DNA from: Hanleya hanleyi
Taxonomy: Eukaryota > Mollusca > Polyplacophora > Lepidopleurida > Hanleyidae
Length of the DNA stretch: 64,000 bases
Assembly: GCA_036873755.1 (NCBI GenBank)
Contig: JAVTVY010020295.1
Location: 1 to 64,000, forward strand
Direction of reading: 5' to 3'
The notes below the pieces were generated by a model that did not search any database, was not told the DNA's origin, and worked only from the letters and a program-made list of their open reading frames with translations. Positions 1-13,200 of the stretch are shown here, piece after piece (the first letter of the stretch is position 1; each line of letters starts with the position of its first letter). The translations under genes and the position numbers were made by a program.

Positions 1-1207
1 AGTATGTCAAGGTCGGTCAACTTGGGTAAGGTTCATCACCAGTTGCATATGTAATAGGAATTTGAAGACCCTAACAATAAAAAAACAACAAGTAGAATTT
101 GACTGTTAAAATAGGTTAAGGTTGATAATTTTCAATAGGCTTCTGACCCATCATCAGCTGCATATGTGAATGAAAATTCCTTGCTGTAATCCTTTTCGAG
201 GGATCTTGTTCACAATGAGAATGGGCAGACAGAATGACGACAATATCTCTTCAAATCATTGACCTTTGATCCCAAAATAATTTTTCTTTATGGTTTACAA
301 ATACTTCGACGAAGATCAGTGGAACATGCATCAACATAAGATTTGTTTTTGGATATAGTGCTTTGGACATGAACTTTGGCCTATTAACTCCAAAACCAAT
401 AGGCTTCTTAGGATAACACATGAGATGTGCAACTGAAGATTTTTTTTATAATTTCAATTTTAACTCCGGATATCATCCAGACAAGCTTAAGCAATTCAGC
501 AAAATTAGAATGCCCATAACACAAAGCTGCAATTATTCATCCAGAGAGACCGTAATTAAATTGAAGAAACTGATTCATTCACCATAGAAGATGCTTTGAA
601 TGTCTGTCTGCACTTTATTATTATTGTAAATGTTTGATGTAAGGCTATGGTGAATCAATCCACTCACTGACATGTGACTCATCATGTTAACCACAAGCAT
701 ATACAATATATAGCAAACCAGTCGGACACAGTGCAGGTTTATAGATTTTATATTGGGAACGATTGAACAGACAAACAAAGCAGCAATCATGCCAGTACTT
801 GGGACGTGAGTACCATTCAAATAGTATGTAGGCAGCAGATGGGTGCCCAATCTACATGACTATTTTTTTTGTGTGTTAAAATTACATATTGTACTGCTGC
901 AGGGAGGTTGAGTCCAATTTTGACTGACATCGAGTTGCACCATTCTTAACTGGAACCTTGTTGCCTAGAAATCGTGGATGGCCCAGTAACATCACACTCT
1001 TCACCATACAGTGGTAGGCCTATACCACATATACAGAGTCATTATCTTCATAATTTATGAAAATATGACATTTAAAATATTCGTTTCTGACTGATCACAT
1101 TTTCAGACAATTAAATATTTCCAGTCTGCCCCATACGCTAAATTGCAGTCATTGCCTGGTTGAAAAGAAATGATAGTTGTCCACAGCATGATTGATAAAC
1201 TGGACTT
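1..1207. other. 3' flank of MRPS15, no gene seen
   Basis: AT-rich sequence downstream of the MRPS15 stop codon. No exon-like segment is supported on either strand. The first ~500 bases contain diverged phrases (CCAATAGGCTTCTTAGGAT, TTGACCTTTGAT) that recur near 9.78-10.14 kb, so they are probably an old dispersed repeat. A TTTATT on the plus strand at 614-619 reads AATAAA on the minus strand and could be the MRPS15 polyadenylation signal, giving a 3' UTR of about 600 nt. This is only a candidate. Confidence 0.5.
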
Positions 1208-4200
1208 CTAACGTCGAGGAGACATCATTGGTTTAGGTTTAAATTTTCCTGATGCAACTGCTTCGTCATATTTTCGCAAGATTCTTTGGTAATTCCTGTT
1301 TATCTCCATTTGCTTGGGTGGTTCCAAGCTTTTGCTAAACTCTCCGAAGACTTTGTCTGCATCAAGATCTAAATCCTGCAATTCCTTACGTATTTCTGCC
1401 AGCACTGTTTCTTTCTCCTGCAAAAATTTAGCTTTCTCGGCTTCTAAGCCTTCTCTGAATTCCCTCATTTTCTGCCCTCTCAGCTGCCTGGCTTGCTTCA
1501 CCACCTCAGACTTACGCAGGTATCTCCTGGTCAACCTCTTGTGGTATCTCGGAGATTGGGCATACCGAATACGAAGTTCATTCAACAACCAAGCAAACCG
1601 TTCAAAATCTTTTTTCCGCAAGTTCTTTAGTTGCTTCCTCCTCGCTTGGATTTTCTCCACCAGATGTGACTTAGAGCGTTTATCCTGGAAGGAGAAAGAA
1701 TAAAAAAAAAAAAAAAATATTTAGTCAAGGTGAGGTTGATACCGCATCATTCAAAGCATGACGACTGTTCCCCTGCCTAATCTCTCCGGCTCTAGCTGTT
1801 GCATATAATGAGACTTGTCTCTAGGTCCCATAAATAGCGCATTGGCCAATTTAGGCTGTCTGTGGCATGGGATTAAAATTTAAATTCTTTATTGGGCACA
1901 AACATGCAAGTGCTCTGTGCGATTGCCTGTTATCCCATAATTGCATCGTAAGGTAGTAAGATAATGGCCTTTCATTGGCCATATTGATAATCATGAGGTT
2001 CGAGAGGTGTGACCTATTTTCATGAATGATGTACTGGTTAAAGACTCTGTGCGTAAAATCAGTCAGATGCATCATGGATGCGTGCCTGTGGAGAAGCGAG
2101 AATGTTGATACTTATGACCTCAATAAACATTATCCCATGGCATGTGGGTATTAATCACCTCAATAAACATTATCCCATGGCATGTGGGTATTAATCACCT
2201 CAATAAACATACATCAAGATGTGAATTGAATTGAATTGACTTGTGAGAGGCTGTCAGGGATGTCCTTATAGTCTTATCAGGTTAGGGCGATCCTGCTCTC
2301 TAAAATGGTGGTAAAAAAGGTCGTTTTTGCTCAATATCTTTTGATTCCTTCTTAACCAATGCATCAAAATTTCAGGCGCATTGATTTATCTATTGTTCCA
2401 TGTCATAAAATTAATTTGTCATGTGAAGAACAAGACAATATTGTTTAAACAGCGCGAAGGAAGTTTGGCCTATTATTATGCAAATTAGATAGATGACAAT
2501 TTACTTTTTTACTACAATTTAATGCGGATAGATATGTCTGTATGTGCCTCAAGAGGATTTAGCTGCATTCATTATGTGAACTGATTTATTGAGCGAAAAC
2601 GACCCTTTTTACCTTTATTTTAGAGTGAGTGAGTGTACATGATTTAATGTCGCTTTCAACACTATTTCAGTCATATCACGACGTTGGTTCCTATTCCTTT
2701 TCACACCCGGAAACCACATGGGTGGGGTCCTATTCCTTTTCACACCCGGGATCCCCAGAGAGCGAGATTCCCCTAACCTGCTTATTACAAATACATCAGG
2801 TGCTCATCTTTAGACAGATGTCTGATTTACTAATACAATGAACTGGCCATGGCTAAGATACATGGATTTGCTTAGAGCAATAAAAAATATTTCTTCGGCC
2901 TGCACTGATGGACAAAGAAAAATCTGACCCTTCCCTTCTAGATTGGCCAGGCTGAATGAGATTATTTTGAGACAAGACCGTGAAGTGGGACAGGGATGAT
3001 CAGATCGACAAACGATCACGAGAAACATTTCTGGCAAGTTTCCATCCAATCTTGTGAAGGATTGAGGAAATATTCTACAATATATCTTATAGACAAATAA
3101 GTGAGTTGGAAGAAAAAATACTACTGAGGGCACATATACCTGCTTAGAGTACATACATGAAAGGATATATCATGAATTAATTAAATAATTACATTAATAT
3201 CTGCTTTGGGTAGATTAATGAAATTATACATACACATTATTAAGTATATGATGGCATACGGTTTAACACGTTGACTGCCTACTGAGTGAGTGAGTGATTG
3301 AATATGATTTAACGTCGCTTTCAACTACTGCCTACTGAGTAGGGTACTACATTCTGTCACATCGAGTATTGTCATAATAAGCCATATAATGTGATGAACA
3401 CAGTGCTGGTAGTTCTTCAACGCAATGGGTTACCTCGTAGCATAGGCTTCCCTTAAATGGGTTACATGTACCTCATAGCATGGGTTTCCCTCAAAAAGCA
3501 TGATGGCCAAATTGGATTGGCCAATGGAAAGAACTACGAGAATACTCTTAGACAGCTCAGCAAATTGAGGCAATACCGACGCTACAAGCATATTCGTAGA
3601 CAGCTCGCTGAATAGAGGGAATACTGATGCTACGAGCATACTTGTAGACAGCTCGGCAAATAGAAGCAATACCGACACTTCATGTATACTCATAGACAGC
3701 TTGGCAAATAGAAGCAATACTGGCACAACGAGTATACTCGCAGATAGTTTGGCAAATAGAAGCAATACCGACACTACAAATATACTCGCAGAGAGCTTGG
3801 CGAATAGAAGCAATAAAAGACGCTACGAGACAGCTTGGCAAATAGAATCATACTCGCAGACATCTTGGCAAATAAAAGCAATACAGACGCTTTGAGTAAA
3901 CCTGTAGACAGCTTGGCAAATAGAAGCAATACCATACAGATGGTATGAGTACACTCGTAGACAGCTTGGCAAATAGAAGCAATACCATACAGATGGTATG
4001 AGTACACTCGTAGACAGCTTGGCAAATAGAATCATACTCGCAGACATCTTGGCAAATAAAAGCAATACAGACGCTTTGAGTAAACCTGTAGACAGCTTGG
4101 CAAATAGAAGCAATACCATACAGATGGTAGGAGTACACTCGTAGACAGCTTGGCAAATAGAAGCAATAAAGACGCTACAAGTATACTCATAGACAACTTG

Positions 4201-7200
4201 CCAAATAGAAGCAATAAAGACGCTACAAGTATACTCGCAGACAGCTTGGCAAATAGAAGTATTACTCGCAGACAGCTTGGCAAATAGAAGCAATACAGAT
4301 GGTATGAGTACACTGCTACGAGTATACTCATAGACAGCTTGGCAAATAGAAACAATACAGATCCTTTGAGTAAGCCCGTAGACAGCTTGGCAAATAGAAG
4401 CAATACCATACAGATGGTAGGAGTACACTCGTAGACAGCTTGGCAAATAGAAGCAATAAAGACACTACAAGTATACTCATAGACAACTTGCCAAATAGAA
4501 GCAATAAAGACGCTACAAGTATACTCGCAGACAGCTTGGCAAATAGAAGTATTACTCGCAGACAGCTTGGCAAATAGAAGCAATACAGATGGTATGAGTA
4601 CACTGCTACGAGTATACTCATAGACAGCTTGGCAAATAGAAGCAATACAGATCCTTTGAGTAAGCCCGTAGACAGCTTGGCAAATAGAAGCAATACAGAT
4701 GGTATGAGTACACTGCTATGAACTCATAGACAGCTTGGCAAATAGAAGCAATACAGATGCTAAGAGTATACTCATGAACAACTCAGCAAATAGAAGCAAT
4801 ACAGATCCTTTGAGTAAGCTCGTAGAAAGCTTGGCAAATAGAAGCAATACAGATCCTTTGAGTAAGTCCGTAGACAGTTTGGCAAATAGAAGCAATACAG
4901 ATGGTATGAGTACACTGCTACGAGCTCATAGACAGCTTGGCAAATAGAAGCAATACAGATGCTAAGAGTATACTCATGAACAACTCAGCAAATAGAAGCA
5001 ATACAGATCCTTTGAGTAAGCCCGTAGACAGCTTGGCAAATAGAAGCAATACAGATCCTTTGAGTAAGCCCGTAGACAGCTTGGCAAATAGAAGCAATAC
5101 AGATGGTATGAGTACACTGCTACGAACTCATAGACAGCTTGGCAAATAGAAGCAATACAGATGCTACGAGTATACTCATGAACAATTCAGCAAATAGAAG
5201 CAATACAGATGCTATGAGTAAACTCATGAACAACTCAGCAAATAGAAGCAATACAGATCCTTTGAGTAAGCCCGTAGACAGCTTGGCAAATAGAAGCAAT
5301 ACAGATCCTTTGAGTAAGCCCGTAGACAGCTTGGCAAATAGAAGCAATACAGATGGTATGAGTAAACTCATGAACAACTCCGCAAATAGAAGCAATACAG
5401 ATGCTACGAGTATACATGTACTCATGAACAACTCAGCAAATAGAAGCAATACAGATGCTATGAGTAAACTCGTAGACAGCTTGGCAAATAGAAGCAATAC
5501 AGATGGTATGAGTACACTCGTAGACAGCTTGGAACATACATGTATAAAAACGTGGCTGAGATACTATGGCTATGTCCAAAAAGCCACCTTATTCTCGGGT
5601 CTGAATGCAAGGTGTCCAGGGATGCTTTCCTGTGGAGTCCTATAGTTGCTTTTTAGTCGCCAGACGTCAATTTTTTCCACCTCTTGCAAATCGCTCTAAT
5701 ATAAGCAATACAGACACGTATACACGTAGTAGGCAGTCAACACTCTAAGACTTGTAGGATAATTCATTATTACGTACACAAAATGATATACCATTACTTG
5801 CCAGTGTATGAATAAAGCTGATAACTTCTTAAAGAGTTGTGTATTTCTATGATATAATATGTGTAACATACTTTCCTGTACGTCAAACAATGTTGTGTCA
5901 TGGTCCGGATTTGTATAGTCCATTTGGCGACTGAAATGCAAGTCAAAGGAGATAGTCAAGTCCAACATTCTCATTTAGGCAAAACGTAAATGTATTTTTT
6001 TTTCTGGTAAAAGACTGTTGAAAATAGTGGTGCAATGATGCTGCTTTTTTACATCATGATTGTTTTTTTCAATAAAAATTCAATTCTGGAAGAGCCCCGA
6101 TTCAGGAGAGTGATATATGAGAACTCATAGTGGGTCACATGAGAATCTCATACTACTAATCATAAAAGCTTTACAAAGAATGTTCGAATTGGGGGAAATA
6201 AAGAATTTATGGCGTGTCATTTATTTGCTTTTTTGTCAGGGGGTTTGATAGGTGTCAAAAAAGCACTAATAAATTCTCGAAAATAAGCTTTGTAATATTA
6301 TATGGAGTAGATAAATAGTGGCCATGTTGAACTATTTATCGTCTGGAGGTTGTTAGAGCGTGCGTGATCATGTTTATGACAGAGAAATTGACCGTGATCG
6401 AGACCGAGAAGGAATGGGTTCAAATTGGGGTGATTATGGACCAATGTTTCATTGCAGACCATAAAACAGATAGTAGAAGTCATGACAGGGGATGTAACTC
6501 TTTCTGGAGTATTATGAAGGAGCATTAACTCTTCATCTTTCATTCAGTTATTACCATATTATAAGCATCATAAATTCTCTATTTCTACCAGATAAAATAT
6601 TTTGAATCAAGCTCTGTGCTACCATGCAATTGCTGGACTCGCTGTGAAATAATGACAGAAATTGCCGCTATTGATGTAAATTTCGGAACACAGCCACTTT
6701 TATTCATTAATATTGGAGGGGACTCAACAGATTTTCTGGGAGACACTATAGTGACATACTTAATTTCTCCAATCCTGCATCCCCGTCAAGATTAGCATCT
6801 ATTCGAGACATCAACTCCTTGTAACGGTGGTTTTTTCTGGAAGCCTGGAAATGCAATAATATGCATGTGTGTACGTAGCAGCTAGAATAGTCAGATAGAC
6901 ATGATATTAATTTGACCACTCAGCATTAATTTGACCACTTAGTCAAATATCGAGGTATTTTACATCCAATTTTCCGACTTAGCTTAGGTATCAGAAGATG
7001 TTCTAAAGCACCAGCAGGGTCATAGCCAAGGTATCTTGAGAGGTAGTTCACTTGCATAACATACGAGCACATGAATCCAAGAGTCTTATGGGTTTTATAT
7101 ATGCCGGAGCACACTGCTAATTGCAGTAACCAAAACAAAAGAGACACACATTTCAAGAGTCTAGCTATTATCCTTCATAAAATGTCATAAAAGCTGAATT

Positions 7201-10200
7201 TGACTTCTGGATGTGGGAAACCTATAGCTATATTCCCACAAAATATAAATATACCAGAAGATAAAATTAGAACTTGGTCTTAAAAATATAGGTCTGGTTC
7301 AGTCAACTTGTATCATCTTCACATTTCAAGTTAAATACTACACTAACGTTCCGGCATTTACCTTGACCTAATGAATAGAGTAAATGTTCAAACCGGGAAA
7401 TGCACGTGATGTCATATAGCCAATCAAGATAGGAGCTTGCCAACACCGTTCAGCGAGGAATCTTCTTTGATGTCTGCCGGTGTGATTTCCAAATATGGCA
7501 AGTGGTGGTTGTATTGATGTTAATTTCTTTCGAATAGCCAATCAATTTGAATTTTAAAGAGGTCATACATTGTAGCTATGACATCACCAAACCCGTATTC
7601 TGGTCAGATAATTTGTTATGTTTAGCCAAGGCAACACTTGTGGTGTTCGACTTGGATGTGCGAAGATGACTTGTATACGCTTCTGGTCAATCACCAGTAC
7701 AAAAAAGTAGGAAAGCATAGCAGTAACAAATAAACAAGGCATTCGGAGAACCCCATTAGCTCGCCTTTGGGGGCATTGGTAGAGTACAGCAACAGTATTG
7801 TGGGGCACATTGAGTTGAGGGAGAGTTTGGCGACATTGGAATGTATGGCTTATTAGAAGTATACCAAACAGAGAATTATCATTCTGGAAGTTCTTCATTG
7901 TTGTTGTTGCCATTTTTACTCTCCTCTGCCATGATAATGAATATTTATTTTTTATCTTCAAATAAAATTGTAATGAATAATTAGCATGATTTGTGAGGTA
8001 GTATATTCACTGTTTATTCGAGAAACAGAACACCCATTTTTTTTGGCTGCGGATCATAAGAAAACATCCCGGGCAAATGGTTTACATGCTCGATAGCAGA
8101 AAACGGAATAATTATTTCAAGCCAACGATTCCAACTTCATCACGTTTGCTTGGTCACTATAATATTTGAATAGTTTGCTTATTTACAATCTAATTCTTAT
8201 GTTTTGCAAGTAAACACTTACACTATCTGCAAAGTCCAGACTGGCCAGTTTTTTAACAGCATCAGGGGCGCTGAAAAAAAAATGAAACAGATGAATATCC
8301 AACGGACCATACATGCAGTCTGATACTGTGTGAATAATGCACATGTACTGCTGTAAAGAGTTAAAGTGTAATCAGCCTCAAAATCGGTGGATTTTGTAAA
8401 CTCTCCCCTGTGCGTTTTTCAGCAGCCAAGTTTACTAAATAGTATTGTATTTGATGATAATGGGATCAACATATACAACAAGTGCTAGAATATCTTGCCA
8501 GAGAAATTTTAAACTCTGCTCGCTTCGATGGATTCTGTTTCGCCAAGCCCATTGAGAAGGTGTTGTACTCGGAGAGGAAAATATCACTTCGCGACTTTTG
8601 AGTGAAATAGTGATGCTCACGAATCTAAATGCTGAAAAGCTGCAGCCATGGGATAAGGTCAATGCTCGTGCCTAAGGTTCGGTAAAGTCGCACAGCATAC
8701 ATTGGTAGAATGCACCACATGTGTATATGTTTGACACGCCGTGGAAAAATAAATGTCATGCCATATGGCATATATTTTTAAAGACCAATTCCTTCTATTT
8801 TCTCGTGAATGGTAGAACCAAGTTCAGTTTTTTGTGGTTAAATGCGTTATATTTTATAAGCTTACCTGTCCTAACATATGTCATTTTCACGGAGTTTGAG
8901 AGACATATACATGCTTGTGGAGTGGTGTAGACATGTACTTTTACTCCTAACACACCGAATTCAGATACATTGCACATTACAGAGATGTTTATTTCACCCT
9001 GGATTTGCCCATTGTACTATGTTTGACCATACCTGTCCAACTCGGACACATTTTTGAACTTGTGCTGGTATTCGGTTGGCTCTAAAGGAGGTAGTTTTTC
9101 CAGATCTCCTGCAAATAGAAATCACTCATGTTTAATGAGCCCATTTTTAGTTATGAGAGGAAGGACAAGAATATGCCCAATTCTTAAGTGATTTAATTCT
9201 TGACTTGCACTAAAATTGAACTTAATTCTTAGACAATAGCTCTGTCCCAATAGCAGCGGCAGGTTCATCGACCTGTGGCTCCCAATGGTTCATTTTTCTG
9301 CTATCTTTCCTATTTCATCAGTCTGAGGAATTTCTTAGCTATTGATAACTGGCCAGTATGGATAAAATTACCTACTATTGGAAGAAAGGACCAGTTTGCT
9401 TATATTCATGATAGTTTTTGGCACCTTCAGGTTGGAATTAGCCCAGTTATCATTCAATATTCATTCAATGCAGAAGAATGAACAGGGAACCTCATGTCAA
9501 TGCGCCTGCTGCAGTTATTGAGGCAGATCTATATGTACATCATGTATTATCTAAGGATTAGCTTCAGTTTTAGTCCTGGATTCTGAAAATGATCCTGCCT
9601 TGAAGTTGAACTCTGGAAATGTGGAAAAAATGGTGAATTTCTCTCTAGATTCATGGACATTCATGGATATCAGCGTATCATGATTGAATACAAGAATGCC
9701 ATGGGCAATGTACCTGGGAAGTTTGACACGTTTGATCAATCATAACAAGTACTGGTACAGACCAGACAAAGCTAGATTTAGTTTTGAAGTGCTGTGACCT
9801 TGACCATTAACATATTGACCTCAAAATGGATACATGTAGGCTTCTTTGGAATAACATAAACACCACATCAAGTTGTTACTCTAGGTACAATGGAGACAAG
9901 CTACAATGTATATTCAGTCTTGGGGCGATGTGACCTTGAACCACTGAACTCCATATGTAAATAGGCTTCTTTGAGATCATTGACCTCAAACTGGTGAATC
10001 ATAACTCAAGATAAAGTCTGGATATGGTTAGAGTCAGTTCACAATGTTGTGACCTCAACCATTGACCTTGTATTGACCTCTAAATGAATATAGGATGTTC
10101 CGGATCACTGAATAATCTATTCGCTGTATTTGACCTATATGGCCTACATTGGATGCCCAGGTCAGCTATGCTTAGTTCTGGCTGTCAGTATGCTCGCAAG

Positions 10201-13200
10201 CCATGCCTCGCATAGAGTGAGTGAGTAGTAGGGTTTAATGTCATTTTCAACCTTGTTCCAGTGATATCACGATGGTGCCTACATGTGCCAGAACACGAGA
10301 GTGCTCACAGTTCCTATTACCCTGGACACTGATCAGCCCAGCCAGTACAGTGCCTTGCATAGATAAGCTTCTTGCTCCAAATGCTAGTTACAAATAGAAT
10401 ACAGTCGCTCTCCCAAATCTACAGAGGTTTTTGAAATGACCGGAAATAATTCACCAGTTTTTCCTCTTTCTGGGGGACCTGCATGCTTGTTATATTTCTG
10501 TAAGTTATCTGAACAGAAAAGTCTTCTATTTTAAAACTAGAAAAGCTGAATATTCTGATAGATTTTTTTGTTGATACTGATTCCATGGCATTCTTTTCAC
10601 TGAATAGATTACGTTTTAGCATAAACTTTAGGGTGCTGTAACGTAGAAATTGAGCCACATCATATATAAGAGAGCTGGTTGAGTATAGTTAGGATAAGAC
10701 TGATCAGAGTCAATCTAATTAAAATCAAATCCTATCTGCTCACCCATTTTGATATGTCTCTTAAAGGATCTAACAGGCTTGCAGTAACTCGAGTGTCAAC
10801 CAATCCTGAGAATGCTGCATAGAGCTTTGAAGGGAATATTAATAATAGAAATGTTTTGGTTGACTCAGTCGAATTAGACGCCGCGCTGGGGAGATGTCTT
10901 TTCATGTTGCTGCGGTCCCGACATTGTGGCACTATAATACAGGGTAGATATATGGACTGGTCTTTGGTGTAAGCATTGGGATAAATGGACACGGTGACCC
11001 TATCTCCTCTCCCAGACTGCAAGTGGATTAGTCATAATGCTATTAAATATTGATGGTATGGGCGCTCAGAACACCAAATTCAATTGAAATACGTAAGATA
11101 CTATAAAGCGACATGTAAGATTGGGGAGCATTGATAGGATATTAATTTATTAAGATTGGATCAGAGTGTGACAAAGTTCAGATAAATGACCCGGACTAAG
11201 ATCATGTATTTTCTATATAATACTCCGTAAAACCTATGCAGGATAACGCGCTGGCATAATTCATCCCACACATGAGCACGTGTGATGCAGGTTGAGACGC
11301 TGGACCAGAGCTGCAGGCATGATGTGCTCCAGCAACGTTTATCTCAGTGTGTCATTCAAACTCCAAGCAGGATTAATCTCCCCATATGTCTGTTCTATTA
11401 ATCGTAGGGCCACAGCTTTGTATGAAAATTGGGTCGTTGATATTTTTAACATGGCAGTGTGACTAATGTCACAATACCTACGAAGTAGGGTGGGCATTAG
11501 GACTCCGACGCGCACTGGACTCTTGGAAATCCCCCACCCAAAGTTGAAATCCTGCCTATATTAAGATGGGCACAGCCCAAGTCAGAATCACCAGTGATTC
11601 TCATCAAAAATCACCGGAAATTCTCATCAGAATTCGGTCAGCTCAGAACTTGCTGGTAACAGTCCCCTAATGCACCTTCATGCAAAAAATCAAGGTTCTA
11701 ATATCCACGGTTCTCCTTATTTTGCTGATGAAAGGATTCTGATGGACTCACTCACTGACCGACTACCGGACAATTTGCAGATGGTACCCTACTTCGTAGG
11801 AATAAAATACTGATTACAGTATTAAATGATTTAAATTGTATGGGAAAAAGAATCCCATATTAACTTGATAATGGGATCATGTTCAAGCAATATGGGATCC
11901 TCTTATTCTCATATTAAAATATTCTAGTATACAAATGTTGAAACAGAATCAAAGATTTTTAGCAAAAATGTGAAGGTGTACTTTGATACAAGTGTATCAC
12001 ACTGCTTGTGGCTCCTGTGATGTGAGAAAACATCCACTATACATACCAGAATAATCGAAGCTGAGGGGTTTTGTGTATGGCCTCCTCGTTTTGGTCCGGC
12101 CAACATAACGTCTTTGATCTGTGTACCCCATAGCTCCTGTACATGTAGGTACTGAAATAACAGTAAAAATGATGGATAGCAATTAAAGGATATGTGACGT
12201 TTACATACGAAAAACTCCTTTGTGTGTAATAGTAATAAAACGGATTTTTTTTTCACTCCAAAACCTGTCATATAAGATTTTTCTTGAAGTTTACATTTGA
12301 AAAAACTGAGATGTTCAATTGCATAAAAATGGAGATATGATTGATCCAAATGTGCTCCCGGGCTTATTTTGGTATTTTTGGGCATTTTCATGAAGGGTTT
12401 TCTCCTGTAGCAAAAATATGACACCTCAAACCAAAACCATTCGTGGTCCTTTCCAATAAACAAACTTCCTAATATATTGTGTGACAAAATTATTTTGGCT
12501 AGAGATGTCATATTTTTGCTAGAAGAGAAAATCCTTACTGTAAATGCCTCAAAAATACCAAATCAGGCCGAGGAGCACATTTTGATCAATCATATCTCCA
12601 TTTTTATACAACGGAGCATCACAATTTTTTCGAGGCTGATATTTCAGTATGTAAACTTCTAGAAAAATCTGATTTGGTAGGTTTTGGATTGAAAAATAAA
12701 ATTCAGCTGGATTACCATCACACACAAGGGAGTTATTCCCGTAATGTCATCACATATCCTTTGGAGAGAAATCATGATTGATCGTGACCATGATAGTGGT
12801 ATTATGAATGTATATAATGAACCCCATTTGATGGTACATGTATGTGTATTTTTTTTTTTTTTTTTGTGTGCAAATAATGAAGTGGTGAATTTGAAATATT
12901 AGTCAACAGAACGAAATAATGATTGGTCATGAAATTAGGTATATAGTTCATATAAGAGGAGATACTGCTTTTCAACGGGACTTCATATGCTAGCATATAG
13001 AACAATGGCCGACCACTTCCCCATTTGCTACTATTGGAAATCTCATAAATTCACGTCACTCACTTCATCTTACATGAACTATATGCCTGAAATTAGATGA
13101 AGAGTAAATCCATCCATGTTGTGAATGGATCCTTGCTCTTGAAGATATGTCTGAATTTCCCATATTAAAATTGAACTTGATACAATCCTGTACCCCGAGC

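Noticed and set aside
1314..1703. Plus-strand 129-codon ORF
   Set aside because: It is antisense to the last coding exon of MRPS15.
3430..5645. Long open frames on both strands and spaced repeats suggesting a protein gene or CRISPR array
   Set aside because: The units are directly tandem, 45-48 bp, with no unique spacers, and lie in a eukaryotic intron. Frames are open on both strands only because unit length is a multiple of three.
11473..11804. AATA as target-site duplication of the 11.5-kb element
   Set aside because: Similarity to the second copy extends beyond the inverted termini, so the 4-bp match is probably coincidental.
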